This document shows positions 46,576 through 55,745 of a stretch of 55,745 bases of DNA, one piece after another (position 1 is the stretch's first letter; each line of letters opens with the position of its first letter). Both the position numbers and the translations under genes were made by a program. The stretch is taken from contig NZ_JAIAZY010000031.1 in assembly GCF_019459225.1 (NCBI RefSeq), positions 1 to 55,745 on the forward strand. The letters are read 5' to 3'. The stretch is from Bacillus sp. IITD106 (GTDB lineage Bacteria > Bacillota > Bacilli > Bacillales > Bacillaceae_C). The notes beneath the pieces are model-generated. The model made no database searches and was not told the DNA's origin. It saw nothing but the letters and a program-made list of their open reading frames with translations.

Positions 46576-47307
46576 TTGAAAATAGTTGGGGGAAGAGCAG
46601 GATTTCATTCTGTAAGTTTTACCGGAGAAAAATATGAATCAATATCCAAGTTAAAGAATGGAAAAATCACAACTGAGATTAGACAGAAAAAGGAGCATAT
46701 GAAAATAGTAGACATTCTCTCCAAAATTCCTTTTATTCGGGCTTATGCCATGTTTTTTGAAATCATTATTCGATTTTGGAAGCTATATTTGTTTACACTA
46801 ATCGCTTTGCTTGTTTTGGAGTCGTTCTTTAATGAAAAAGGAAATGTTTCTTTTTTGCATAATATTAATATGAATACATCGGTTGTGGTGCTGTCGTTTT
46901 TGATCATAGCCAGCTTTATAATAAAATTAACTCCAATCGGGAAATATCATGCAGCGGAGCATATGGTAGCACATGCTTATGGGAAATATCCAAGTTTGAC
47001 ATTGGAAGAGGTAAAAAAGCAGCCGAGGATACATAAAGATTGCGGGACAAATTTAGTCATATCCGTTCTTACCTGTTTCTTTCTGTTGAAGATGGTATTT
47101 GGGGATGCAACTTGGGTGTTTATAGTATCCTGGAGTATTGGATATGAGTTATGGAAGAATGAACCGAAATTACTCTGGGATGCCATATTGGCAATTGGAA
47201 AAGCTATACAATATCTCTTCTTCACCTCGAAGCCCGAGGAGAAACATTTGCTGGTAGCGATGGAAGCCATGAAAAGGTTGGAAGAGGAAGAGTGTGCAAA
47301 TTTATGA
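46576..47307 (+). CDS. DUF1385-family membrane protein (YqhQ-like)
   Basis: 243 aa. VGGRAGFHSVSFTGEKYESI at the start and GKYHAAEHMVAHAYGKYPSL (about 123-142) then HKDCGTNLVISVLTCFFLL are the DUF1385 landmarks, with four or so membrane helices. It is shorter than YqhQ (about 318 aa). Function is unknown. Start TTG 46576 with GGGGAGATGA upstream. Confidence 0.82.
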   Translation: MKIVGGRAGFHSVSFTGEKYESISKLKNGKITTEIRQKKEHMKIVDILSKIPFIRAYAMFFEIIIRFWKLYLFTLIALLVLESFFNEKGNVSFLHNINMNTSVVVLSFLIIASFIIKLTPIGKYHAAEHMVAHAYGKYPSLTLEEVKKQPRIHKDCGTNLVISVLTCFFLLKMVFGDATWVFIVSWSIGYELWKNEPKLLWDAILAIGKAIQYLFFTSKPEEKHLLVAMEAMKRLEEEECANL

Positions 47308-47466
47308 TGGAGTATTTGAATGTTTGAGATAATTTGAAACGTCAAGGCTTTACGGTAAAAGTGGTTCCTCAAGGATATGTATTATTAGAAAGAAAGGTAT
47401 TAGTGATATGTTAATTATAGACCGGCGATATAATTATAGTATCAAAAGAAAGGGACGGTGGAAGGT

Positions 47467-47697
47467 GTGAAGTGGCAAGAGGTTAGAAAAATATACCCGC
47501 ATCAATTTGTCAAAATAAAAGTATTATCTTCTCACATTGAAAATGGTCAAGAATTCATTGAAGATATAGCTATAATAAAGCCAATACCGGATGAACTAGC
47601 GACAAAGGAACTTTTAAAATCAAAAGGTGATGAGTTGGTTTATCATACTGTTAATGAAAATATTGTACTTGAAGTTCGCAAATTAGGGTCCAAATAA
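47467..47697 (+). CDS. small conserved-type hypothetical protein
   Basis: 76 aa from GTG 47467: MKWQEVRKIYPHQFVKIKVL then DIAIIKPIPDELATKELLKS and VYHTVNENIVLEVRKLGSK. The pattern WxEVRKxYP...VKIxVL...HTxxE is one I have seen in small Bacillus proteins of unknown role. An in-frame GTG at 47458 is an equally possible start; GGGA and GGAAGG sites lie nearby. Confidence 0.6.
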   Translation: MKWQEVRKIYPHQFVKIKVLSSHIENGQEFIEDIAIIKPIPDELATKELLKSKGDELVYHTVNENIVLEVRKLGSK

Positions 47698-47884
47698 AGG
47701 TCTATGGATGATTCCTGGAGGGATTGTTGAACCGGGTGAATCATTGAAGAAGCAATAAAACGAGAAATTAACTTGTACAAAAAGATAAAAATTACATTGT
47801 ATAATATTTTTTCGATGTCCTATTAAATCAGGTTTAAATGTAGAAGAGCGAATTGAAAACATGGATATTTTTCAAGAATGGAAA
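47698..47884 (+). pseudogene. NUDIX hydrolase remnant
   Basis: LWMIPGGIVEPGES is followed, after a one-base shift, by EEAIKREINLY, which together form a NUDIX box (GxxxxPGExxxEAxxRE). A last piece reads FRCPIKSGLNVEERIENMDI then FQEWK and stop at 47884. Upstream and middle parts are missing, so the gene is inactive. Confidence 0.7.
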
Positions 47885-48629
47885 TGAGTATAAAAGAAAA
47901 GGAACACATTTTTGATGGAGCGGTATTTATGCAGCTTATGTACATGCCAAGTTATGGAGAGGATGCAGTGGAAGATATGTGGAAAATATTAAAGTTTTCT
48001 TTAAATAGAAAAGATCAATTACTTTCTGATGTGGACACGGTGAATTTACAAATCAATGGGATTCAAAAGTTAAGGAAGTTATAGGAATTGATGTTGTAGA
48101 AGATTTTATTCATACAGCAAATAAAAATAAACCCTCAGACTCGTTTCAATTTTTAACAGTTAATCCTAATGAAGAAGTACCTTTTCCTGATAATTATTTT
48201 GATTTAGTATATACGAAAAAAGGACCTTGGATTTCTCAATATCCAGAAGCCAATCGAATCACTAAACCAGATGGTGTAGTAATGGGTCTTTACCACGGAG
48301 GTACTGACGGAGGACTAAGAAAACTGTTTCCAGGCTTATATAATCCTATGCCTGTTGACCCTTATGATTTGGAGCTATTAGCAAGTAAGTTTGAATTTAA
48401 TAAAAGTGAATTAACAGATTTTAATGTGGAGTTAATCGAAGAAATCGAATACTTATTAACCCCAGAAGATGTTTTAATAAAAAAGTGCTTCGGGCAAAAC
48501 CAAGAATTAATAGAAGTAGCTTGGAGTAAATGTTTGAAAGATGTAGAAGAAATTTTTTGTAAAAATGCTACGCCAAAAGGTCTAAAGGTAATTAATTATC
48601 ATCATTTAATAACTGCTAGAGTTAAATAA
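47878..48629 (+). pseudogene. class I SAM-dependent methyltransferase, frameshifted
   Basis: Frame 1 from ATG 47878 reads MSIKEKEHIFDGAVFMQLMY then WKILKFSLNRKDQLLSDV; a shift near 48037 restores the SAM-binding motif GHGEFTNQWDSKVKEVIGID in the next frame, which then stays open to 48629 (VPFPDNYFDLVYTKKGPWIS, RITKPDGVVMGLYHGGTDGG). One inserted or deleted base splits motif I. The 3' part (115 codons from 48282) looks intact but lacks the cofactor site. Confidence 0.78.
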
Positions 48630-48910
48630 TTTTTCCAAATAAATCCGTAAATGAAGAGGGGATTTATAAGTTTACTTGTTATTTGCTATAAAGGAAATGA
48701 GACAACAGCTATATTAGGATCCACCACCTATTTTCAAGGAAATCCACGTAAATTAGGGATATGGACAGACATCGTGAGGGGAAAGTAAATATCTCATGGA
48801 TTTTTTAGCTATCTTTACTGAGTTACAAACTGTAAACATTTTTGATGCCTTTCTAAATACGTCAGACACGGTTATATAATTTTCCGGTTAATTATAATGG
48901 CCTTAAATGA

Positions 48911-49045
48911 ATCGGAATGCGTGCTAATGGTACGTCTTTCTCGGTTCTTTTTATTAATTAAACGTTTGATTAGTATCGTTTTACAATCATTTTATCTTTG
49001 TTCAATAAGCCCTCAAACCCTTATCCAATAAGTCTTCAGTTGCAT
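48911..49045. repeat. dispersed repeat, copy B
   Basis: ATCGGAATGCGTGCTAATGG, TACGTCTTTCTCGGTTC, ATTAATTAAACGTTTGATTAG and ATAAGTCTTCAGTTGC match copy A at 31561-31665, with an extra stretch of about 25 bp in the middle. The surrounding gap 48630-49128 has no convincing gene; a 45-codon frame from about 48652 lacks a ribosome site. Confidence 0.72.
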
Positions 49046-49128
49046 TTTCTTTCTCATCTCATTGCTCTCCCACTAACTGCGACGAGTCTACGATAGTAGT
49101 CTTAAAATAATGAATTAAAACAAAGTAT

Positions 49129-49157
49129 TTGACAATAATACATAAGGGGGGTATAGT
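49129..49157 (+). promoter_or_regulatory. promoter with copper-type operator before a truncated gene
   Basis: TTGACA (49129-49134), 17 bp, TATAGT (49152-49157). The spacer ends ATACATAAGGGGGG, so ATAC and GTAT flank a G run much as in the csoR promoter at 49956. GGAGGCG and ATG follow. Confidence 0.65.
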
Positions 49158-49187
49158 ATTTTATGGAGGCGAGATAAATGTTGTTCC

Positions 49188-49388
49188 TTGCAAGGATTTC
49201 GCAATGGCCATGTGGTTATTGTAGATGGGAATGTCGAACAATATATTCATGTCCATCCAGCTTCAGATGATACCACAACATTTAATGCGCATTTTTCTAA
49301 GCCTGGCATGTACAAAATATGGGCAGAATTCATGTTTGGTGATCACGTACACGTCTATCCTTTTATTATAGAAGTAAAAAATAGGTAA
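49188..49388 (+). pseudogene. truncated small His-rich protein
   Basis: The open frame NGHVVIVDGNVEQYIHVHPA then HFSKPGMYKIWAEFMFGDHV, HVYPFIIEV looks like the C-terminal beta domain of an exported Bacillus protein. The ATG that follows the promoter and the GGAGG site (49177) is out of frame with it, and any signal peptide is missing, so the gene appears to be a 5'-deleted remnant. A TTG at 49188 is the only in-frame start. Confidence 0.5.
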
Positions 49389-49418
49389 AATTTAAGCTAA
49401 AGGAGGTAAGATTTAGAA

Positions 49419-49697
49419 ATGAAAAACTATCACCTTGAAGTCTACACTAGACCTACTTGCTCGGATTGCCAAGAATTAAAAACATTCTTGCAAAGTCATC
49501 GAATTCCTCACAAGGAATACGATTTAGCAAAACAACCATCAAAAGAAAAAGATCTTATTAAGCTTACGGGAAGCAGAATTGTGCCGGTACTTGTATTTTC
49601 TCATCCGTCCCTCTTAGGATTGGTGAAAAAAACAAAAAGTATGATAGGTTTCGAGAGGAACAAAGAAGAAATAAAGAAGTTATTAAATGTAGGATAA
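49419..49697 (+). CDS. glutaredoxin-like protein
   Basis: 92 aa thioredoxin fold: YTRPTCSDCQELKTFLQSHR with a C-x2-C redox pair (Cys15, Cys18), a cis-Pro in GSRIVPVLVFSHP and the C-terminal IGFERNKEEIKKLL typical of NrdH/YtnI-type glutaredoxins. GGAGG precedes the ATG at longer spacing. Read from the copper-type promoter upstream, it may help with thiol or copper stress. Confidence 0.85.
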   Translation: MKNYHLEVYTRPTCSDCQELKTFLQSHRIPHKEYDLAKQPSKEKDLIKLTGSRIVPVLVFSHPSLLGLVKKTKSMIGFERNKEEIKKLLNVG

Positions 49698-49955
49698 GGA
49701 ACATATACTTGCTACTTTTTGTAAGTAGATATATTTTTTATTGTAAATATACCCTACAGTGGTAAGGTAATTTTCATTTGATTGAATAGTTCCCAATGAT
49801 GTTAAAACTCTTTTTGAATAGTATACGAAAATGTGGTTAATTTTATAGAACATACGGCTAATACTACCGTGGCGCGATCTAACTAACAAAACAAGACTGT
49901 ATTTTCAATAAAGTTTTAAACTCCCGGGACATTCTACAGAAAATGAAGTTATCCG

Positions 49956-49984
49956 TTGACAATTATACCATATGGGGGTATAGT
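49956..49984 (+). promoter_or_regulatory. csoR-copA-copZ promoter with CsoR-type operator
   Basis: TTGACA (49956-49961), 17 bp, TATAGT (49979-49984). Within it TATACC (49964-49969) and GGTATA (49977-49982) form an inverted repeat around a G run, as in known CsoR operators of copZA. Because transcription would start near 49991, translation must begin downstream of that. Confidence 0.85.
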
Positions 49985-50014
49985 ATGAGTATAAATGAAA
50001 AGGAAGTGACTCAT

Positions 50015-50317
50015 TTGGATAAATTCTTACATGATCACCCAAGTAAACCGAGAACACAAGATGAAAAGCAAAAAGTCATTAACCGTTTGAAACGGATAGA
50101 AGGTCAAGTACGTGGAATACAGAAAATGGTGGAAGAAGATCGATATTGTGTAGATATTTTAGTGCAAATTAGTGCGATTCAGTCTGCTTTAAAAAATGTC
50201 GGTTTTGTAGTCACTGAACGCCATATTAACCATTGTGTCAGTGATGCGATTAGACAAGGTGAAGGGAAAGAAACCATTGAGGAATTAATGAGCGTCTTGA
50301 AGCAGTTTTCCAAGTAA
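50015..50317 (+). CDS. csoR: copper-sensing repressor CsoR
   Basis: 100 aa all-helical DUF156 repressor. [37 protein letters not shown] (copper-ligand Cys) and [16 protein letters not shown] (His-x3-Cys) match CsoR. Cu(I) binding releases it from the operator. I choose TTG 50015 because AAGGAAGTG lies about 6 bp upstream and because an ATG at 49985 would precede the predicted transcription start; GTG 50006 is an alternative. First gene of the csoR-copA-copZ operon. Confidence 0.93.
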   Translation: MDKFLHDHPSKPRTQDEKQKVINRLKRIEGQVRGIQKMVEEDRYCVDILVQISAIQSALKNVGFVVTERHINHCVSDAIRQGEGKETIEELMSVLKQFSK

Positions 50318-50330
50318 GGAGGGAACAATT

Positions 50331-52715
50331 ATGAGTGCAATGAATCATACAACACTTGGAATCACGGGTATGACCTGTGCGGCATGTTCAAACCGTATAG
50401 AAAAAACATTAAATAAAATGGATGGTGTAGAAGCACAAGTTAATTTAACGACAGAAAAGGCATCCGTGAATTTCGATCCGGAAAAAACTTCTCTTGATGA
50501 TATTACAAAAAAAATTGAGAATATCGGTTATGGTGTGTTAACAGAAAAAGTTGACCTTGATGTGATTGGGATGACTTGTGCAGCTTGTTCAACCCGTATA
50601 GAAAAGGTCCTGAACAAACAAGAAGGTGTTTTAAAAGCCTCCGTAAATTTAACGACTGAAAGTGCAGTGATTGAATATAATCCTGGATTAGTCAATGTGG
50701 AAACCCTAATTGAAAAAATTAAAAATACAGGCTACGATGCAAAACCAAAAGCGGAAGCAAAAGAAAAACAAACCTATAAGGAAAAAGAGCTTCAAGGTAA
50801 GAAAATCAAATTGATTGTTTCAGCCATTCTTTCTTTGCCACTATTGGTAACAATGTTGGTTCATTTATTCAATATGAATATACCGGATATTTTCATGAAT
50901 CCATGGTTCCAATTTGCTTTGGCAACGCCGGTTCAATTTATCATCGGATGGCAATTTTATGTCGGGGCGTATAAGAACCTAAAAAATGGCGGAGCGAATA
51001 TGGACGTACTTGTTGCATTAGGGACAAGTGCAGCCTATTTCTATAGCTTATACGAGGCAATTAAGACCATCGGCAATCCTGAATATATGCCACATTTATA
51101 CTTTGAAACGAGTGCTGTATTAATCACATTGATTTTATTTGGTAAGTATTTAGAAGCAAGAGCTAAAAGCCAAACAACGAATGCCTTATCTGAATTGCTT
51201 AATTTACAAGCAAAAGAGGCTCGTGTAATTAGAGATGGCGAAGAAGTGATGATTCCAGTTGAGCAAGTAGTTGTTGGAGATCGTTTAATCGTAAAACCAG
51301 GAGAAAAGATACCTGTAGACGGTATTGTTGCTAAGGGAAGAACTTCTGTCGATGAGTCCATGCTTACAGGTGAATCCATTCCAATTGAAAAGGATCCAGG
51401 GTCTACAGTAATTGGAGCTACCATAAATAAAAATGGTTCAATTGAAATGGAAGCGACGAAAGTTGGGAAGGATACTGCCCTTGCCTCGATTGTCAAAGTA
51501 GTGGAAGAAGCTCAGGGATCGAAAGCCCCTATTCAACGTTTAGCTGATGTGATATCTGGCTATTTCGTACCGATTGTTGTAGGGATTGCCATTCTAACAT
51601 TTATTGTATGGATAGCGTTTGTCCAGCCTGGTCAATTTGAATCTGCTTTAGTTGCCGCCATTGCTGTACTTGTTATTGCCTGCCCATGTGCTTTAGGGCT
51701 TGCAACACCAACTTCTATTATGGTCGGAACAGGAAGAGCTGCGGAAAGTGGAATTCTTTTTAAAGGTGGGGAACACTTAGAGAGAACCAATCAATTAGAG
51801 GCCATTGTTCTTGATAAAACAGGAACCATCACAAAAGGAAAACCAGAAGTAACCGACTTTTTTGGTGACGAAGAAACATTACAACTGCTAGCCAGTGCAG
51901 AAAAAGGGTCAGAGCATCCACTTGCAGGAGCTATTGTGGCATACGCAACGGAGAATGATATTGATTTTGTGGATGTGGAAGAATTTAACGCCATACCTGG
52001 CCACGGTATTGAAGCGAGACTCGCTGGAAAACAAGTTCTTGTTGGAAATCGAAAACTAATGCAGGATCACCAAATTGATATTGGTAGTAACGAAGAGATA
52101 TTAGCTGAATTCGAATCCAATGGCAAAACAGCGATGTTGATAGCCATTGATGGAAAATACAGTGGAATTGTTGCGGTTGCAGATACCATTAAAGAAACAG
52201 CACCACAAGCAATTAGAGAGTTAAAAGAACAAGGCTTAGAAGTTATCATGTTAACAGGGGATAACGAAAGAACAGCTCAAGCAATAGCAAAACAAGTAGG
52301 AATAGACCATGTGATTGCTCAAGTATTACCTGAAGAAAAAGCTGATAAAGTTAAAGAAATACAAGATAAGGGTAAGAAGGTAGCAATGGTCGGTGACGGT
52401 GTGAACGATGCACCTGCATTAGTTACGGCCGATATTGGAATTGCGATTGGAACTGGTACAGAAGTTGCGATTGAAGCTGCTGACGTTACCATTCTTGGTG
52501 GAGAACTATTGCTCATTCCGAAAGCTATTAGAATCAGTCATGCCACGATTAAAAATATCCGTCAAAACCTCTTTTGGGCTTTCGGATACAATACAGCAGG
52601 AATCCCAATTGCAGCCATTGGATTACTTGCCCCATGGATTGCCGGCGCAGCAATGGCATTAAGTTCGGTAAGTGTCGTTGCAAATTCACTTCGTTTAAAA
52701 AGGGTGAAATTATAA
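50331..52715 (+). CDS. copA: copper-exporting P1B-type ATPase
   Basis: 794 aa. Two N-terminal heavy-metal-binding domains, GMTCAACS with Cys16/Cys19 and Cys83/Cys86. Eight membrane helices with the transport motif CPC (451-453, [13 protein letters not shown]); phosphorylation site Asp494 in [10 protein letters not shown]; actuator TGES; SEHPL near 524; hinge [10 protein letters not shown]. It exports Cu(I) across the membrane. AAGGAGG lies 8 bp before ATG. 13 bp after csoR. Confidence 0.97.
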   Translation: MSAMNHTTLGITGMTCAACSNRIEKTLNKMDGVEAQVNLTTEKASVNFDPEKTSLDDITKKIENIGYGVLTEKVDLDVIGMTCAACSTRIEKVLNKQEGVLKASVNLTTESAVIEYNPGLVNVETLIEKIKNTGYDAKPKAEAKEKQTYKEKELQGKKIKLIVSAILSLPLLVTMLVHLFNMNIPDIFMNPWFQFALATPVQFIIGWQFYVGAYKNLKNGGANMDVLVALGTSAAYFYSLYEAIKTIGNPEYMPHLYFETSAVLITLILFGKYLEARAKSQTTNALSELLNLQAKEARVIRDGEEVMIPVEQVVVGDRLIVKPGEKIPVDGIVAKGRTSVDESMLTGESIPIEKDPGSTVIGATINKNGSIEMEATKVGKDTALASIVKVVEEAQGSKAPIQRLADVISGYFVPIVVGIAILTFIVWIAFVQPGQFESALVAAIAVLVIACPCALGLATPTSIMVGTGRAAESGILFKGGEHLERTNQLEAIVLDKTGTITKGKPEVTDFFGDEETLQLLASAEKGSEHPLAGAIVAYATENDIDFVDVEEFNAIPGHGIEARLAGKQVLVGNRKLMQDHQIDIGSNEEILAEFESNGKTAMLIAIDGKYSGIVAVADTIKETAPQAIRELKEQGLEVIMLTGDNERTAQAIAKQVGIDHVIAQVLPEEKADKVKEIQDKGKKVAMVGDGVNDAPALVTADIGIAIGTGTEVAIEAADVTILGGELLLIPKAIRISHATIKNIRQNLFWAFGYNTAGIPIAAIGLLAPWIAGAAMALSSVSVVANSLRLKRVKL

Positions 52716-52760
52716 TAAAAATTTCTTAATAAACACTCCACTTAAAAGGAGGTGAAATAA

Positions 52761-52967
52761 ATGGAAAAGACAACATTCGACGTGCAAGGTATGACTTGTG
52801 GCCATTGCAAAATGTCTGTTGAGGGTGCATTAAAAAAATTAGATGGTGTATCAGCAGCTGAAGTTCATTTGGAAACTGGTAAAGTAGATGTTACCTTTGA
52901 TGAGTCAAAAGTAAACGTCGAAGTCATGAAAGAAGCTATTGAAGAACAAGGCTACGATGTTGCATAA
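52761..52967 (+). CDS. copZ: copper chaperone CopZ
   Basis: 68 aa single HMA domain, VQGMTCGHCKMSVEGALKKL with Cu(I) ligands Cys13 and Cys16. It carries Cu(I) to CopA and to CsoR. AAAGGAGGTG precedes the ATG. Last gene of the operon. Confidence 0.97.
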   Translation: MEKTTFDVQGMTCGHCKMSVEGALKKLDGVSAAEVHLETGKVDVTFDESKVNVEVMKEAIEEQGYDVA

Positions 52968-52977
52968 ATATAATAAT

Positions 52978-53014
52978 AAAAGCTGGTTTTCTGCTTAGAA
53001 AGCCAGCTTTTATT
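52978..53014 (+). terminator. terminator of the copper operon
   Basis: AAAGCTGG (52978-52985) with TTCT inside pairs with AGAA and CCAGCTTT (53003-53010), then TTATTG. 53015-53217 shows no recognised feature. Confidence 0.85.
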
Positions 53015-53217
53015 GTATATCCAGAAAGCTTATAGCGATGTATTAAAAAGTACTCTCCTGCTAATTAGTGACTCTTAACCAATTATGGATTGGATTGAAG
53101 AAAACCAGATTGTGGAGGAATAGATTTTTTATGATTCCTCAGCGGAAAGTCCAAAAGGTTGAAGTTTGGCGACCGCCAACAGCCTTATCATAAGCCATTT
53201 ATAGAATGCTAGATTGA

Positions 53218-54603
53218 TTATTGGATTTTAGCGTGTTTGTAACCATAGACGAAATAGATGATTAACCCAATTGCAAGCCAAATCGTGAAACGGAGAATGG
53301 TAAATAAAGGGAGACTAAAAATTAATGCTAGTGAGCCTACAATACCAATTGTTCCAACGAGCCATAAAGCAGGTACTCTAAAAATTCTTTTCTCATCAGG
53401 TCGGGTAAAACGCAAGATGATTACACTTAAAGTAGTTAATGCAAAAGCAGTTAGTCCTCCAATATTGGCAAATTCGGCCAATTCCCCAATTGATAAAAAC
53501 CCGGATAATAAAATTCCTGTAACGACTACAATGATAGTGGAAATAACAGGGACACCTGTTCTTTTACTAGTCTGTGCGATCCGGTCTGGGAGCAGTCCGT
53601 CACGGCTCATTGCAAATAATACTCGTGTTGCACTAGTTGTATTGGCAATCATGGTCGCTAATAATCCGAAAATAACAGCAACAGACACAATCGCTCCTCC
53701 CCATTGAATGCCTGCTTGTTGAAGCGCAAAAACAGTCGGGTTTGGTACGTCTAATTGAATATATGGGACCATGCCGGTAAGGATTAATGCAACAAGAGCG
53801 TAAATTAAAGTGAGAACTGTCAATCCCCCGATTAGTGCTCTTGGAATGGTCTTTTGTGGATTTTTCACTTCTTCCAACACGGTTGTTACTCCGTCAAAGC
53901 CTGTAAAAGCGAAAAAAACCAATGCAGCTCCAGCCATTACCCCAGTCCAGCCGAAAGGAGTGAAAGGTGTCCAATTAATCGGAGAAACGTGGAAAACACC
54001 TATAACGATAAAAAGAATGATAGCGCCTACTTTGGCGAAAGTAAATATAGTATTTGATCTTCCCACGTTTTTAATCCCGCTTAACGTGATCCAGGAAACA
54101 ATTAACCATCCTACAACTGCAGGAAGATTAACCACTCCGCCATGAGCAATATCTTTCGTCAATACTTCGGGCATGTGAATCCCGATTGATTGCAGAAGTG
54201 AATCGACATATCCACTCCAGCCGACTGCCACAGTACTTGATATGACCGTAAATTCGAGCAATAAATCCCAGCCAATAATCCAGGCAATAATTTCTCCAAG
54301 TGCAATATACGAATACGTGTAGGCGCTTCCAGCAACAGGTGCCATGGAGGCGAATTCTACATAGGCCAATCCAACTGCAATCGTAACGATTCCACCTATC
54401 AGAAAAGAAACAATGACACCGGGACCAGCGTGTAAGGCAGCAGTTGTACCTGGTAATACGAAAATACCTGCTCCGATGGTTGCTCCCAATACATATAGCA
54501 ACAATTGCCATGAGCTTAACTCTCTTTTTAGTTTAAACTGTTCCACTTCGGTCATTTTTTTAGCTTGTGCAATTGTTTTTTTTCTTAAAAATCCAGTCAT
54601 CAT
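53218..54603 (-). CDS. amino-acid permease, APC superfamily
   Basis: 461 aa with about twelve helices. The first helix carries the APC signature LGATIGAGIFVLPGTTAALH (about 39-58). FAFTGFDGVTTVLEEVKNPQ and KTIPRALIGGL are typical of the cationic amino-acid/YhdG-YfnA branch. It probably imports an amino acid with protons; the substrate is not determined. AAGGGTGAT precedes ATGATG. Single gene; its upstream 235-bp gap (54604-54838) shows no recognised site. Confidence 0.9.
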   Translation of the reverse strand: MMTGFLRKKTIAQAKKMTEVEQFKLKRELSSWQLLLYVLGATIGAGIFVLPGTTAALHAGPGVIVSFLIGGIVTIAVGLAYVEFASMAPVAGSAYTYSYIALGEIIAWIIGWDLLLEFTVISSTVAVGWSGYVDSLLQSIGIHMPEVLTKDIAHGGVVNLPAVVGWLIVSWITLSGIKNVGRSNTIFTFAKVGAIILFIVIGVFHVSPINWTPFTPFGWTGVMAGAALVFFAFTGFDGVTTVLEEVKNPQKTIPRALIGGLTVLTLIYALVALILTGMVPYIQLDVPNPTVFALQQAGIQWGGAIVSVAVIFGLLATMIANTTSATRVLFAMSRDGLLPDRIAQTSKRTGVPVISTIIVVVTGILLSGFLSIGELAEFANIGGLTAFALTTLSVIILRFTRPDEKRIFRVPALWLVGTIGIVGSLALIFSLPLFTILRFTIWLAIGLIIYFVYGYKHAKIQ

Positions 54604-54838
54604 ATCACCCTTTTTCTAGAATAATAGAATCATGCCCCTGTAGTATTTGAAAAATGATGAGTATTCAAATACTTCCTTACAATCTTTATTAGTAGTATAT
54701 AGTAATATGGAAATCGCTTTCAATATATTTATTCTTAAACGACCAGTCTGTTAAGCAGGTAAATTTTGACATAAATGTCGACCCGTTACTCATAAACTAA
54801 GCCTTTTTCATCTATTTATTATTTGCTTAAATTCTCGT

Positions 54839-55288
54839 TCAATTGTGTTTTAATCTATCTTTTTCTACACTAAATAGAAAGCCGTCATTACCTTTTGAAC
54901 AGCCACTTATAAAGAATTCAACTGTGCCTTGTTCATTTTCCTTCTTGGTTATTTCGGTACAAACATCTTTTTCTATTCCTTTATCTTTTCCAGCATACTC
55001 ATCATTTGAATTATCATAAGTATATTGAATATCCTTTCCATCAAATTGCAAGTCTTGGAATATAGGGTCTCCTTCGTGTGTATAACCTGTAACTCGTATA
55101 GTGTCTTCTTTTTTGTCCGAAAGGTTAATTAAGAACTGTTCAAACCTTTCTAAATTAGCGACTTCAACCTGATAAACAATATCACCTCTGTTAATCGCAT
55201 CCTCAGAACTATATCCTCTGTTGTTTGAACAACCAATATTGCTAAATACAATCGTAAGCAAAATTATTATCAATGGAAATCTTTTCAC
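54839..55288 (-). CDS. DUF4362-type lipoprotein
   Basis: 149 aa. Hydrophobic N-terminus with a lipobox-like SNIGC (Cys20). The body has YSSEDAINRGDIVYQVEVAN, FLINLSDKKEDTIRVTGYTH and GDPIFQDLQFDGKDIQYTYD, the usual DUF4362 pattern. Probably an outer-leaflet lipoprotein of unknown role. Start GTG 55288 with TTGGAG upstream. Confidence 0.8.
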   Translation of the reverse strand: MKRFPLIIILLTIVFSNIGCSNNRGYSSEDAINRGDIVYQVEVANLERFEQFLINLSDKKEDTIRVTGYTHEGDPIFQDLQFDGKDIQYTYDNSNDEYAGKDKGIEKDVCTEITKKENEQGTVEFFISGCSKGNDGFLFSVEKDRLKHN

Positions 55289-55456
55289 TGCTTCAACTCC
55301 AATTGGATTATCTATTCAAGTCTATTTCCATACCTTTTTAGCGACGATTTTAAAAAAGTTTGATGGGAATGTTGGACGATATTTGATAGAAACTCTAGGC
55401 GTGGATCGACAAGTAGGCAATACCATGGAGGCCTGAAGAGAATTTTAACGCCACTA

Positions 55457-55485
55457 AAGAAAGAGCCATTGGTTCTTTCTGGATT
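55457..55485. terminator. hairpin between the LysR gene and the lipoprotein gene
   Basis: AGAAAGAGCC (55457-55466) pairs with GGTTCTTTCT (55470-55479), one G-T pair, with T-rich flanks on the minus strand. It would end the LysR transcript. Confidence 0.6.
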
Positions 55486-55526
55486 TTGTCTATCTTCTAG
55501 TCAACAACCTACTATCAAAACCGGTG

Positions 55527-55745
55527 TCAGCGTGGCTCGGAATTTGAAAATTTCTTTTGAATTTCTTTTAAAAATAGATCAGCAGCTGAAGAAAAAACAT
55601 GATGCTTTTTCCAAACAATATTTAAGCCGGATTCAAGTCTAGGCTCAAGCGGTCTAAAACAAAGGTTGCTATCACTGGACGTATTCACTATTTTATCAAG
55701 GGCGATGGCATAGCCTATTCCTTCTTCAACCATTATGGCAGCATT
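55527..55745 (-). CDS. LysR-family regulator, C-terminal part (cut by window edge)
   Basis: The visible 72 codons read NAAIMVEEGIGYAIALDKIV then LCFRPLEPRLESGLNIVWKK and FSSAADLFLKEIQKKFSNSE. This is the end of a LysR substrate-binding domain (V-x-x-G-x-G-x-A, then xxxWKK-x-xxxSxAxxxFL). The DNA-binding half lies outside the window. Confidence 0.82.
   Translation of the reverse strand, partial: NAAIMVEEGIGYAIALDKIVNTSSDSNLCFRPLEPRLESGLNIVWKKHHVFSSAADLFLKEIQKKFSNSEPR

Noticed and set aside
48748-48775. Third copy of the RNA-like unit (AAGGAAATCCACGTAA)
   Set aside because: Resembles the start of the 30.6-kb units, but none of the downstream blocks follow; could be chance.
55221-55436. 71-codon plus-strand frame ending GVDRQVGNTMEA
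   Set aside because: Overlaps the start of the lipoprotein gene on the other strand; the last part may be a gene fragment but no family is recognised.

Overview
The window reads as chromosomal DNA of a low-GC, spore-forming member of the Bacillaceae. The order tRNA cluster - rocF - small Spo0E-type gene - sigW - rsiW - cdaA - cdaR - glmM, the glmS ribozyme, S-box (SAM-I) riboswitches, Shine-Dalgarno sequences of the AGGAGG type and many Bacillus-like proteins (MetI, YxjG, CYP152 peroxygenase, CsoR/CopA/CopZ) all point there. I cannot fix the genus from sequence alone.

Layout. 1-6.8 kb: four tRNAs, arginase, Spo0E-like phosphatase, the SigW/RsiW envelope-stress pair with its autoregulatory promoter, and the c-di-AMP/cell-wall operon cdaA-cdaR-glmM. 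6.8-7.1 kb: six 51-bp tandem repeats. 7.2-14.6 kb: an orphan flagellin with a SigD-type -10 element, then a sulfur block in which two SAM-I riboswitches sit head to head; one controls metI-yxjG, the other a VOC protein plus an SsuABC-like importer. 14.7-19.4 kb: an ECF sigma factor in an operon with a membrane protein and an ABC exporter (one ATPase, two permeases). 19.5-28.1 kb: mixed metabolic and hypothetical genes, including a frameshifted small membrane gene and a CYP152 fatty-acid peroxygenase. 28.2-30.3 kb: glmS with its ribozyme leader.

30.3-36.5 kb is the most unusual part. Tn7-family transposons insert about 25 bp past the glmS stop codon. Exactly there lies a 1,107-bp element (30347-31453) with TGT/ACA ends, a 5-bp AGATT target duplication, three abutting 20-bp end repeats on the glmS side and three spaced copies on the far side. 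It has no transposase gene and carries a tandemly duplicated structured-RNA-like sequence. Behind it are gene-free relics of further elements, a third compact end starting right after another AGATT, a rifampin phosphotransferase cargo gene, opposite-polarity end motifs and a 27-codon tnsA remnant. This looks like serial insertion at attTn7.

36.5-49 kb continues as accessory DNA: a two-component system with a small exported protein, a secreted 5'-nucleotidase, a TnpB-only IS605-type element whose TnpB lacks the usual RuvC-II glutamate, an aldo/keto reductase plus a fragment of a second one, a DUF1385 protein, and decayed NUDIX and methyltransferase genes. 49-53 kb is a copper module: csoR-copA-copZ behind a CsoR-type operator, and a similar promoter before a truncated gene and a glutaredoxin. 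53.2-55.7 kb: an amino-acid permease, a DUF4362 lipoprotein and the 3' end of a LysR regulator cut by the window edge.

All family calls were made by reading motifs. No database search or folding program was run.
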